DNA from: Endomychus coccineus
Lineage: Eukaryota; Arthropoda; Insecta; Coleoptera; Endomychidae
Assembly (NCBI GenBank): GCA_958510875.1
Contig: OY294070.1
Location: forward strand, 3,472,001 to 3,536,000
Length of the DNA: 64,000 bases
Direction: 5' to 3'
A program made the position numbers and the translations under genes. Positions 46,516 to 58,410 of the stretch are shown piece by piece. Within the stretch, counting starts at the first letter, position 1. Every line of letters begins with the position of its first letter. The notes under the pieces were generated by a model. It worked only from the letters and a program-made list of their open reading frames with translations, was not told the DNA's origin and ran no database searches.

Positions 46516-48235
46516 GCGGAATAATTAGGTTTTAGGACTTTTATATGATAAAAAAACCGTTCAGTATTTATTTTATTTTATTGAACTGGACTATTTTGCA
46601 AGGCAATGCATTGAAAAAAACAGTACACAACGCGTGGGGAAAATGTGAATAAACAAGAAATGATATTTATTATGTGCTCGCATACATAACTTGAAGTATT
46701 ATCATTTACGGATAACGAACGTGAAAGCGTTTATGAAATATTTCAGGCAACAATGCTGTTTATTGTTTTATGTGGTCTAACGGTTGATACGGTTTGATTA
46801 ATGATATATTCACTGAATACACGTTTATTTTTACAACTGAAACGAAGTATGAAATTTATTATAATGATTACACCTATTTGTACTTGATTAATTTAACAGA
46901 GACACGATCTTTCAGAAACACATAACACTGATGGCGACACAAACAACGGGATCGTCAACGATTAATAATTCATATAATGGTATTCTTGCAAAATTAATTT
47001 GTAGCACATTTAATGAACGTTCCTAAGGATTTTTCATCTAGTCCCAGTTTTGACTCACTTCCAGTCAATAACGCTCCCTTCTATTTCGAAGGTTGCGAGT
47101 TTAAGGTTTCTTTCCCTTGCAAATGTAACTTTCTTGGTGGGGTTGGTGCTAAGTCATGCTAGATATCGTCAAAACACTGGAGCAACTCTTGTTTCTATCC
47201 TTAATGGCCCAGCAAAATATCTGGGAAACGTTATCCCAAAGCTTGACATAAAAGGTGTTTCGATTTGCCGTAGAATTTGGTGAATCGGATGATTCGCATT
47301 AGATAAAATCGTACAAGGAAATGGATATTAAGATGAGGAAAATTTACTGTTGGCTTGCAGGTGAATTGTGAGTGATATTTACTACAGCAAATTGTACAAA
47401 ATTTTATTCCTAAATCATAATGTTCATGTTGTTCTTCCAACACCAAAAGATATGATATGCATTTAAGAGCAAAATTTATAGATTTTGTTTCAGTAAATCA
47501 TTCGAAAGGATGTACCAGAATGTCAATGATTAGAAGTGAAAAAAACTCACGTTCACGTTGAAAGAAATATTCTAAAATGCCAAGGAATCAAACAGATTCA
47601 AACCAGAGCACCAACACACAGTGCAGTTGGAATGTCTGCCAATAGTTTTACCAAGTCGGTGGATTTGTAACATGGAAGTCCGTATTTTGATCCACTTGAT
47701 TTGTCATGGTGTCCATCGTAAAACTAACATTAATCAGGCATGGAAAGAGAAGTATCTCGTAACTAGTCGTTCCGTTCTAGAGTTCATTATAGCTCTTCGG
47801 ATGAATTAGTAGATACCTCTAAACATATGAAATAATCCAAAACGGTAACTCATCATGTACAACACACGTTCGGTTGATAATTCAAATTGTACGCAACGAC
47901 AAAAAAGCCCTATATCATTTCCGAAATTAACGAGTAAGACCGGAGCTAAAGGGTTAGACGCTTAAATAAATTCCGGCAAATATAAAAAGTGAAAATATAA
48001 ATTATGATCTCGGCCTCGACTCCTGAGTAAACATGATAAATTGTAATCACGGGAGTGTTATATTTCTCTTCCTTTATTTTATAAAGCTTTGCGCGAATTA
48101 CATAGCGGGCGACTTGTCGGTATACACTTTTATTATAACCGCGCCACGTGAATTGACTTTCTGGCACTACCGGCGCATATCGTAACTGAAATATTGGAAC
48201 TGGAAACTTACAGTTTCTGGGAATTATCTCAGATA
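46516..48235. other. Non-coding stretch, no gene recognised
   Basis: Short frames only (for example 47050-47283 +, 47946-48296 -), without motifs. Confidence 0.35.
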
Positions 48236-48335
48236 TCGTGCCCACAACGACCACCGTCAACCTTCCCTTCAACTGTTGGTTCACAGAAGGCTCCAAAACT
48301 ACTCGAGGAGAGCTAGAGGACTACCCATCGAGTTG
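48236..48335 (+). pseudogene. RNase H start fragment, R1/I-like
   Basis: The frame reads VNLPFNCWFTEGSKTTRG, matching the first motif of element RNase H (WFTDGSK) with the catalytic aspartate changed to glutamate. About 30 residues only. It is adjacent to dispersed repeat sequence at 48365. Confidence 0.45.
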
Positions 48336-48364
48336 TGAACACGAGACCTGGAACGAAGGTCTAT

Positions 48365-48900
48365 TTAAAATTGGCAACGGTTGTGTTCTAAGATCCCATA
48401 GAATCAGTTCCAAGGAACATCGACGGATTTTAGATTTTAGATTTTTTTTTTAATTTCACAAGGGGTAAAGTATGGAGAAATCTCGATTTTACTCGTCCTG
48501 ATCCAATAAAATATCGTAAGAATGAGTTTTTAATGATGAAAAAATCGATTCCAACATTAGTTTTAACCTCTATCAAGTTATAGCATGTACAGAGCCAGAA
48601 TTCTACTTATATCATAAACCCAATGGAATCATACTTTTGACAAATAATATATCTTGAATTGGTAAAGGTAGTGCTCTCAGATCCCAGAAAATAAGTTCCT
48701 AAGTAATCTCGATTCTATTGATATGTCGCCGTCGTAATGATGTGTGTTTTTTTCATCGCACTAATCTTGGGAGTATGTTGAATACCCTTGAGTAGTAACC
48801 TTTCTACTAGGTGATATGGGTGCAAAAGGCTTTGGCCTATACTTGAAGGAATCTCACCGGTTGTTCCTACATTAATAAAGTAAAATTAGGGGTAGGTATG
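48365..48900. repeat. Cluster of dispersed repeats
   Basis: 48370-48398 and 48660-48687 repeat the ATTGG.AA.GGT..TG..CT.AGATC block also seen at 38090-38118. 48505-48690 matches 37920-38118. 48698-48900 is the inverted counterpart of 41985-42195. So this interval joins pieces that are separate elsewhere and may be a more complete copy of one element. Confidence 0.6.
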
Positions 48901-49058
48901 GAAAATTCTCGATTTTGATCGATTTCAACGATTTATTACATTCAATATTTTGTGATGCCAAGATACTTTTTCAGACCCTGCAGCTACTTTCATTCTCATT
49001 TGTTATATCGCTACCCCCACCCCTTCACCAGATTAAATGAGCTAGTTACGCCTATGAT
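48901..49058. other. Short spacer
   Basis: Unannotated AT-rich DNA before the TA-flanked element. Confidence 0.3.
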
Positions 49059-49060
49059 TA

Positions 49061-50029
49061 CCGGGATATCAAAAATTATCTTGGTCAAGGGTGGTTGTGG
49101 AATCTAAAACGTGTGTCTCACTTTACGTTATCAAAACGTGAGAAATTTCGCAATTTTATACGAATGTTATAACACTCAGAAGTCTCTAGCGCTTTAGACT
49201 CCGGGATTTTCACGTGGCCTATCGAAATTAGAAGGTTCGAATTGTATAAAAACACAATTGCATGAACGCCAGACGTCCTATGTAATTGGCTACGAACGTG
49301 ATCATTTTGACATATGCCTCGAGGAGCTCGCTACGCGTCAGTTGTAGTTTATACTTTTTACCTCGATCTTGTTAATTTGGAGCCGTTTTATGCCCCGTGC
49401 GGCCGGCGCCAGTTGTAATAAAGTGTTTTCGGCTATAGGCCGCTAACTTTTAACCGCTTTCGGGTATATTTTAGTAGCTAGAAAATTCTCTTTGGTACGC
49501 CGCACGTTAGACGCACGTAGCTGAGACCTGAGAGTACCTGTTTCTATTTTAATTAAATTTTCCTATTTAATCGACATTTTGGGGCCCGAGACTATGCTAT
49601 TTAGTTGGCCCCGTTCATAAACTAACGACATGGAGCAAAAATCGCATGCGAAAAGTCCTCGTTAAGACGTTCCATGTTCCGAAGATTTGTACTTTTCTAA
49701 CTCGCGAGCTACGCGCTCCTCACATGAACGTCATTCGATTTATCGAAAATTAACCAATTTGAAACAGTTTTCGGCCCCGTTTGTGGCTAGTGCGACCTTG
49801 TAAAAGGTTCAAAGTTAATATTTCGTTTTTCATTCCACAACCACCCTTGACCAAGATAATTTTTAATTTGTAGTTCATTATTGTTTTACAACTGAAATAA
49901 ATAGGTATGAAATTTGTAGGTTATTAATGAGGTCAGTGTGACAGTGACATAATTATTTCAAACGTAAAGTATGACACACGTTTTAGATTCCACAACCACA
50001 CTTGACCAAGATAATTTTTGATATCCCGG
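49061..50029. mobile_element. Non-autonomous inverted-repeat element, TA target duplication
   Basis: Terminal inverted repeats of 69 bp, 49061-49129 and 49961-50029, match at 66 of 69 positions. Both start CCGGGATATC at the outer end. TA flanks both sides (49059-49060 and 50030-50031), as expected for Tc1/mariner-type insertion. Inside lies the dispersed repeat also found at 10300-11046 (inverted here). A third partial TIR copy of about 37 bp lies inside at 49832-49868. No transposase is encoded, so it would be a MITE-like passenger. Assignment to a superfamily rests on the TA alone. Confidence 0.75.
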
Positions 50030-50031
50030 TA

Positions 50032-51030
50032 GAAGAGAGTCAAAATAGACCACACGATGCTCGATACTCTCACAAGAAGGGTGAACCTAAAAAACAGGTG
50101 GAAGGTAATTGCTTCTTCGAACTTATGAATAGCAAGTCCTAGGTTTGAGTAATAACAGTTTTACAGCTTCACTGGAAAAAGATTCCCAAGACCATTCAGA
50201 AATATAGAGGATGAGGGTCAGATCATTATGAACATATTGAATTCACATTCAAATTTCAACCAAAACCTTCGACTATCCGTTAGCGCCTCCATTTTAGTGT
50301 GCACACTGTATATTATGCTGTTAGAACGCATGACGTCCCGTTTCAGGATCTCTTACAAACAACAAACGACGATATACGTTTATGGAATGAACGAAAGCTA
50401 CTTGAAAAACATTTAAACTAATGCAATCCAATTGAATTTGCACAGTTCGCAACATCTTTTCGAATTTCTCACTCAATTAAGCATTAAAATAGTCAAAGTA
50501 CTGTCGAAGTTATTTACCCCGAAAACGGCGTGGAGCAGCTAATAAAATCGCCTCTTGAATTGAATTTAAAATCTAATTTACACACTGTAGGTGTTCGTGC
50601 TTCATTCCTGCGACTTCCCCGCCCGTATTTTCCACGACGTAATTTATTTTGCGTTTGTCGATCGGGCACGGAATGAAAGGGACTTTACGAAGGCATAAAT
50701 TCGCCAGCCACACACTGTCACAAACTTTAATAAAATCGCCTAAATCAGTGCATTACCGTGTTAAAGAAGAAAGGCATAATAAATTACGGACTCTGCATTT
50801 ATTCCATAGTCTGATCTAATAGATCCGTGAGTGAACTGTGTCGTATGAATAACAAACATAATCCCTAGAAATGTAGTACTAACTGAGTTTCAAACTACAT
50901 GCAAAAATTGAAGTGAGTTGTTATATTTCATTTTGAACGAATAAAACATGAATACTTTGTTTATAGATCTTTTTTTGCTGAATGTAATTCAACTTTTCAT
51001 CCACGACCACGGCCAAAACCGGTCAATTTA
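50032..51030. other. Non-coding stretch, no gene recognised
   Basis: Short frames only. Positions 50580-50700 are mildly GC-richer. Nothing I can name. Confidence 0.35.
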
Positions 51031-51031
51031 T

Positions 51032-51125
51032 CTGTGACCCTCACAAAAGCATTTGATTGTGTTTCTACCGATATTCTGATGTCTAAACTGAACAGTTACA
51101 AATTTTCTGAAACAACAAAATTCCA
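51032..51125 (+). pseudogene. Non-LTR RT scrap (first catalytic block)
   Basis: One frame reads LTKAFDCVSTDILMSKLNSY, the block that holds the first catalytic aspartate in Jockey-like RT. The aspartate expected just before LTKAFD is threonine. Only about 30 residues remain. The following frame (51163-51354) does not match RT. Confidence 0.5.
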
Positions 51126-51359
51126 AGAAGTTTCACGATTATAGAAGAAGCTTTTTCAATCAATGCTGCAGAAATATGTTGAAAATTCATCAATCTGCGA
51201 CTTAAAACTGCTATATGTGACTGCAAAATGTACTACACAACATGTAGGCATCAACACAATTTCGAACCTTGTCAAAAGTGGCTTCAATTTCTTGGGCTGC
51301 CTGATCCAGAAAGCTTTACCGGACGATGTAAGTAATTTGATATCAGTGTATTAAGTCAA

Positions 51360-53477
51360 AGGTTTTGGACGGAAGTGAAGTTTGTTTCATTGAAAGGAAA
51401 AACCCTATCGTGATAGAGGTTTTTTTTTGTTTATGTTGTGGAAAATTCAACAAGTGTACGAGTTCTGAAATTGGCTCGAATCTGCTGTGGGAAAATTGCT
51501 TTAGAAGTTGCTGATTTACTTGTGATGTACAATCGTGGAAACTGTATTAGAATTGTGGCAGGAATCCATATATCAAGTAGGAAGTACTAATCCATAATCG
51601 GGCAAATATAACATCTTACCCAAGCAGTCAACAGGTCAGGCCACCCAACTTTGGTTTATGTAACATTTGAAATAATCATTTGAGTACTTGTATATGTGTA
51701 AATTTAACTGCTCACTTTGATTGAAGCAATTTAACTTCATCCATATTTCAATTCATTCACTTCATAACTCATTAATATTAAGTTCTGTTATAAATTGTAT
51801 CAACAAAAGTATTTCAATTACCAGTAAATTTTAATCATTCTGGGTACAGGACTTTTATTTTTTGTATACTTTCAGGGTAATTTAACCTGGGGACTTTGAG
51901 TGTTTGAATCCCCTAGTTACATACATAATTTATTGGTTGGTTAAAAATACTCTGGTGCCCAAAATTTTAACATCTGAAATATAACTCATGACCGTCTTCA
52001 CTGTAGCTGTCGGCAACCAAGCGATAAAATAGAACTTATAGTTTATCCACAAGTAAGAGTAATTTGTACCCTTACAGGTCCTCAGTACTTTGATGGTATT
52101 TTTAGTGGATAAGAGTGATTATTTCTTATTCGTAGTGACTGTTTTTGCAGATTGAAATTGGGTTAGCAATTTTCAAAAGTGGAAATTCATTTCCAGGAAG
52201 CATATATCTAGCCGATAGAGAACAAGTTCAACAATGATTCTTCTAAATGTTTGTTGAAAATCCGTCTGAACCGTAATTTCCATTCACACATCGCATTAGA
52301 AAACGGTTTTTCGTAAGTTTCGTTATTCTAGATCTAGAGTGTCAAACCTGGAAAGTAAAAAGCTTTGTGATATTGTTGGAAACCAGAATATTTTGATACA
52401 ACACACCGAAACGAATTGATTTTCCGTTCTACAAATAGAAACTAATTATAAATTAAAATGTATCTCGCTTCTAAAAACAGTAAATAATAATACCGCGGCC
52501 ACCCTGTTGAAATTTAATCCGAATTTATTACACGTAAAATTTTAAAAGGTTTTCAATCCTACTTAAGACTAAAAAGCTAGGAAACTCCTTCAGATAACAT
52601 GGCAGTCACGTTCCGGTATAACGAAGTTTCCTCCGACGCGTTCGTCTTTTTCTTTATCTATGTACTTTGGATTTTCAATATTTGCGACTGAACTTTGAAA
52701 CACCCCAGCCAGACTAGGCAATTTCTAAAGCACATACTGATGTGATGAAAAGACCGTTTAATATCAACAACACTTTTTATTATATTTGTAGTTTGTGGTA
52801 ATGCTATTTAGGAAAACCCTATTAATAAAACTATCAAAGAGTTCACTTGTCCGCTGAAAATACTGTTAAAGTGCTGAGTAAGTAAACTATTATCAACTTC
52901 GTGATGATAAATTCAACTTTAATCTTAATAAGACATGAAGCAGTGAGTTTGTTTAAGATTTTTTCCCTACATCTCAAAGTGTCTACTATTCGATTAATCT
53001 TATAAAACAATTGAAGGCGATATATGAAATTAGCCGCTTGTTTTATCCCAAAAAAATAAGAAAGATTTCCTCAAACATCCGCAGAATATTTTATAATAGT
53101 GATTATTGAAGAAGTATTGCCAACTTAAATGAAAAAATACCTAGTTGAAAACTTCTTTAGGCGCGTTGAGCTATTTCAGATGGAGGGTAAGACCATGAGT
53201 CCGTCACGTCCCGTCACGCTGTAGCTACATATATATTAGGTATTATGTATACTGCTGCGTGCGCAACTACTCGGGTCAGGCGTCAGGCAGTCTCTCTATA
53301 CGCTTACACACGTGTGCATATCTGAGTCGGATACTCGACGTTATTCGACGTCACTCAATCTTCGGTCCTCGTGCAGAAGAAAGTTATTAATTGTACATTG
53401 TGTACGCAGTATCATATCTACGTGCAAGGTTTTAAATATTGTGAATATAATTCTTGTCATAAGAATATAACATTGGT
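51360..53477. other. Non-coding stretch with one shared repeat fragment
   Basis: 51985-52075 is the inverted relative of 43640-43710 (shared CTGTAGCTGTCGGCAA block). Otherwise unannotated AT-rich DNA. Confidence 0.4.
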
Positions 53478-53478
53478 G

Positions 53479-53727
53479 ATATATAGAGTAGACAACTAAG
53501 CCTTTCACTGGTACCCTAACGGATATTCTGTCTTTCTCGCACATGTACTGCGCTCTCACTCGCACGATGTGCGCGCGTTATACTTATTCTAGTATTCTTA
53601 TACTCTTTGTCATAGAAGGGGGAACCCTGCGAGTGAGAGCGCACTAGCATGTGCGAGAAGGACAGAATGTCCGACTAGTTACCAGCGCTTTCCTATGCTT
53701 AACACACTACTTGTCTACTCTATATAT
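53479..53727. mobile_element. Foldback (MITE-like) element
   Basis: Inverted arms at 53479-53564 and 53628-53727 share ATATATAGAGTAGACAA at the outer ends and CTCGCACATG...GCGCTCTCACTCGCA inside, with about 63 bp between them. The whole 249 bp could fold into one hairpin. The ends lie in TATATA, so a TA duplication is possible but cannot be distinguished. The arms are GC-richer than the flanks and show several differences, so the insertion is not recent. ORFs at 53341-53565 and 53695-53910 overlap it by chance. Confidence 0.75.
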
Positions 53728-54555
53728 AGAGCTCTTTGCGGTGAAACAGTGACAATGCTTATCGACGTAGTATCTTGCCCAAGTGCCGCCATACCTACTT
53801 CTGTTTTCTACGGTTTGACTGAAGTGTTCGTATGCGTTTCAAATAATATTCTGATGAAGAACTTGAATGTTATGCCTTTACACATAACCCTTTGTCTCAT
53901 GCAGTCATAATATATAGAGTACGGCAACTTTGATCGTCTGGGAAACGACAACAAAAAGATTGAATATTATTTCGAATATTACGGATCTACACAATGCATA
54001 CAATTACATTTATACGGAAACTAAAATCCCTCACGCTTCCGTGAATAAGTAATGCCTTCATCAGACAGGAGGCGAGTTGATCTAAATTTAATAAGTAAAT
54101 TTCAAAGTAATCAATATCTTTAAAACTTTTGTTTCTCGCTATAATCTCGAGAAATTCGAACATTAATTATTAAAATCGACTCGAGAAAGTTCTGACAGAC
54201 AGAAACGCCGAACTTGTATAGACATCATACATATTTTAGCGTGTTTACAAGAGTTTTGCAACAATCTTTTACTCTCATTTCGACGTGGTTCGATTTTTAT
54301 TTATTCATACGTTAGTTATACGGACTTTGTCGAAGAAAAGAATCGAATTTGATGTGCGAAATGAACAAAAAAGAATATATACGATAACATGGTGGTAGGG
54401 GTAGCAAAATGAAGTATGTCGGTGATGGGGGAATAGCCATAAGATGCAATGAAAAGGAAAATGTACGTTTTCGTCAGAATATTAAGAGTTCGTTGGGACA
54501 AAACAATGAATTAGAAATTCCTCAATAGCACGACCCAAGGATTATAATATTTCAT
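53728..54555. other. Non-coding stretch, no gene recognised
   Basis: AT-rich, short frames only. Confidence 0.35.
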
Positions 54556-54559
54556 ATAA

Positions 54560-54905
54560 GACAAGTTGAACTTGAAGATAAAGAAAAGTAAATTAGACAC
54601 ACAAAATAATATAAATACAGATTTCGATAGAATAAAACTCGAGGTGGTTCAAACATATGAAAATAAAAAAGAACTGTTGAATATAATTCTTCAAATGGAC
54701 AAACAAACATAAGCATGTATACAAAAACAAAGGAAAAAATATGTATTGGATGGAGAAATTATTGCTACAAAAATAGTTTGAATGTTAAACAGTGTTTTAA
54801 ATGCTAGAGACTGCAAAGAAAAAAGAACCTACATGTCAGATATGCGCTGGAGCACAAACAAATCAAAAGATAATGAGTGTCGTATAAACTGTTAATAGGC
54901 TTCCG
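54560..54905 (+). pseudogene. Possible non-LTR ORF1 (zinc-knuckle) relic
   Basis: Across three frames one reads NVKQCFKC (about 54781), DCKEK, then EPTCQICAGAQTNQK and NECRIN. This cysteine pattern is typical of the zinc knuckles in the gag-like ORF1 of Jockey-like elements, which bind element RNA. The first knuckle has lost its middle part. The upstream sequence is lysine-rich and broken. The call rests on about 35 residues. Confidence 0.45.
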
Positions 54906-55002
54906 ATACCTTATATAGGAAATTCAATAGAATTAGTCATAACTAATTAACAACCTTAATTTTTTTCCAAAATATAGTATCAAAAATTAATGTAAGAAAT
55001 TT

Positions 55003-57438
55003 TTCATCTCATTCTGGCTTTCGCCAAATAACAATATCAAGGGTTTTCTAGTACACATCGATCAGTAACGTCATGAACTTATAGTTCCAGACAGCTGTTT
55101 CGCTCTTCTCATAGAGGTCATCAGTGTAACGAGCAAGTTTTCAACGTTACTGAAGGATCTACGCTGAAGGTAGTCACAGCCGGCTTACAACGTAGTAGAA
55201 AGACCGAAATATCTCAAGCCATCTATGAATAGATGTCCCACTTGTAACGTTTGAACGTTAACAATTTTATATAATGTTCATTTATTATTCTGATATAACT
55301 GTTGTGAGATGTTTAATCTTAGAATGAGACAACCTGGACCTCTGTAGTTTGATAGCCCAAGCTAAGTATGTCAATCCGGTAGCGGATCTTTGGAGAAACA
55401 GAAGATTGACGCAAGAGGCCCCACGTTGGGCGCCACTTTAAGTAGAAATCGAACAATGTACTACATTGACTGATAGATTTCACGAAGTCTATAAAAGTAA
55501 CGGGGTATGTGAGGCTACGTGAGTTCGACAGATAGCGACACGAAACCAAACCAAAGTAAGAGAATTAGAAATAGATGAATATACTTATTTATCTCATGTT
55601 GGCTTTTGCGAAATAACAATGATAAGGTCTTTCTAGTTCAGATCGATCAGTAACGTCATATACTCATAGTTCCAGACAGCTGTTTCCCTCTTCTCATAGA
55701 GGTCATCAGTGTAACGAGCAAGTTTTCAACGTTACTGAAGGATCTACGCTGAAGGTAGTCACAGCCGGCTTACAACGTAGTAGAAAGACCGAAATATCTC
55801 AAGCCATCTATGAATAGATGTCCCACTTGTAACGTTTGAACGTTAACAATTTTATATAATGTTCATTTATTATTCTGATATAACTGTTGTGAGATGTTTA
55901 ATCTTAGAATGAGACAACCTGGACCTCTGTAGTTTGATAGCCCAAGCTAAGTATGTCAATCCGGTAGCGGATCTTTGGAGAAACAGAAGATTGACGCAAG
56001 AGGCCCCACGTTGGGCGCCACTTTAAGTAGAAATCGAACAATGTACTACATTGACTGATAGATTTCACGAAGTCTATAAAAGTAATGGGGTATGTGAGGC
56101 TACGTGAGTTCGACAGATAGCGACACGAAACCAAACCAAAGTAAGAGAATTAGAAATAGATGAATATACTTATTTATCTCATGTTGGCTTTTGCGAAATA
56201 ACAATGATAAGGTCTTTCTAATTCAGATCGATCAGTAACGTCATATACTCATAGTTCCAGACAGCTGTTTCCCTCTTCTCATAGAGGTCATCAGTGTAAC
56301 GAGCAAGTTTTCAACGTTACTGAAGGATCTACGCTGAAGGTAGTCACAGCCGGCTTACAACGTAGTAGAAAGACCGAAATATCTCAAGCCATCTATGAAT
56401 AGATGTCCCACTTGTAACGTTTGGACGTTAACAATTTTATATAATGTTCATTTATTATTCTGATATAACTGTTGTGAGATGTTTAATCTTAGAATGAGAC
56501 AACCTGGACCTCTGTAGTTTGATAGCCCAAGCTAAGTATGTCAATCCGGTAGCGGATCTTTGGAGAAACAGAAGATTGACGCAAGAGGCCCCACGTTGGG
56601 CGCCACTTTAAGTAGAAATCGAACAATGTACTACATTGACTGATAGATTTCACGAAGTCTATAAAAGTAATGGGGTATGTGAGGCTACGTGAGTTCGACA
56701 GATAGCGACACGAAACCAAACCAAAGTAAGAGAATTAGAAATAGATGAATATACTTATTTATCTCATGTTGGCTTTTGCGAAATAACAATGATAAGGTCT
56801 TTCTAGTTCAGATCGATCAGTAACGTCATATACTCATAGTTCCAGACAGCTGTTTCCCTCTTCTCATAGAGGTCATCAGTGTAACGAGCAAGTTTTCAAC
56901 GTTACTGAAGGATCTACGCTGAAGGTAGTCACAGCCGGCTTACAACGTAGTAGAAAGACCGAAATATCTCAAGCCATCTATGAATAGATGTCCCACTTGT
57001 AACGTTTGGACGTTAACAATTTTATATAATGTTCATTTATTATTCTGATATAACTGTTGTGAGATGTTTAATCTTAGAATGAGACAACCTGGACCTCTGT
57101 AGTTTGATAGCCCAAGCTAAGTATGTCAATCCGGTAGCGGATCTTTGGAGAAACAGAAGATTGACGTAAGAGGCCCCACGTTGGGCGCCACTTTAAGTAG
57201 AAATCGAACAATGTACTACATTGACTGATAGATTTCACGAAGTCTATAAAAGTAATGGGGTATGTGAGGCTACGTGAGTTCGACAGATAGCGACACGAAA
57301 CCAAACCAAAGTAAGAGAATTAGAAATAGATGAATATACTTATTTATCTCATGTTGGCTTTTGCGAAATAACAATGATAAGGTCTTTCTAGTTCAGATCG
57401 ATCAGTAACGTCATATACTCATAGTTCCAGACAGCTGC
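55003..57438 (+). repeat. Tandem array, 585-bp monomer, about 4.2 copies
   Basis: Every landmark recurs at exactly 585 bp. Units 2 to 4 differ by only a few bases (for example GTTTGAACG in units 1-2 and GTTTGGACG in units 3-4; GACGCAAG becomes GACGTAAG in unit 4). The outer part of unit 1 is more diverged, and unit 5 breaks off in the middle of CAGACAGCTG at 57438. The 76-aa minus-strand ORFs repeating in each unit (55319, 55904, 56489, 57074) span the primer-site sequence and are not plausible genes. High identity points to recent amplification or gene conversion, or an assembly effect. Confidence 0.95.
55418..55435 (-). promoter_or_regulatory. tRNA-Lys-type primer-binding site in each 585-bp monomer
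   Basis: GCCCCACGTTGGGCGCCA on the plus strand equals the 3' end of insect tRNA-Lys with its CCA, so the minus strand carries a perfect 18-base primer-binding site of an LTR retrotransposon. It is repeated unchanged at 56003-56020, 56588-56605 and 57173-57190. The tRNA sequence is from memory of the tRNA-Lys(CTT) 3' end. Confidence 0.8.
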
Positions 57439-58410
57439 AACAATACTGAACGATTCAAAGAGGGCATCAAGCAATAGAATATCACATACCTACTGATCGT
57501 TAGAAACCAGGGTTTTGTTTCATAAAACGGAAGTTTCAAGACACAATGAGTGAATGCAGGTTATTTACATTGTAGAATTTATTGCTTCAGCAAAGACTAA
57601 ATGAAAGAATCCTCGCAGACAGTGAAAGATGGAGGTCTCGTTATGAGAAACTGATAAAACGTCAGGCATAAAAAAGGGAAAACGAATGCTTATTAAAAAC
57701 GGCAAAGTAAATTAATTTTCTCATTAATTTCAAGAGAGAGGACTGCTTATATATTTAAGCTAAATAAAATTAAACGAAAACACGGGCCAGTCTCGTTGTG
57801 CATACAAAATGACAAGATGCCTCGAGAAATACTACAAAACCGAGAGCAGCATAGAAAGACTTCACATTACTTTCCCCATTACAACTTTTATAATTCGAAA
57901 GTCGATACAAGTTGAACTTTCGTATACACTGCACGCCATCTACAAAGAAAATATTTACAGATTGTGATGAAACTTTGGTAATAACTTCACTCATGGAGTG
58001 GGAAATTGTCCAACGTTGTTTCGATAATTACTTGTGATCGAAAAAAAACAAAAAAAAGTTATTCGTGCAATTATTGACCAAAACAAATTCTACTTAAATG
58101 AGATGAATGAATGCAGACTTGCTAAGGTTTTGAAGGAAATTAATAATTGTGATTATTCCAACAAAAAAAAAGTGACTATTTCAGTGAGGTCAGAAAGCAT
58201 AAACGTATGGCAGTTATAACGCCGAACATGCCCTTTTGGATACAGATTCTAGTGATATGAAAGGTGTAAGAAGAGCCAAGGTCCAACATTCTCAGATGTT
58301 TATTGAAATATATATACTAAAATGTAATTATGATTATTCCGCCAGGTCACACATACTTTCAAGAATGAGCCAGTGCCAGAGGTATCAACAATACGACTAT
58401 GACTCTCTAA
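57439..58410. other. Non-coding stretch, no gene recognised
   Basis: Frames at 57770-57994 (-), 58034-58219 (+) and 58236-58430 (+) are lysine- and asparagine-rich without motifs. The last could be the end of an LTR-element gene because a purine-rich tract follows, but I cannot show this. Confidence 0.3.

Noticed and set aside
55470..55495. Hammerhead core in the 585-bp monomer
   Set aside because: CTGATAG...CGAAG resembles the motif but breaks the invariant CTGANGA and lacks paired helices.
55319..57304. Four identical-looking 76-aa minus-strand ORFs
   Set aside because: They are the same frame in each 585-bp monomer, and the frame spans the tRNA-Lys primer-site sequence. No protein motif.
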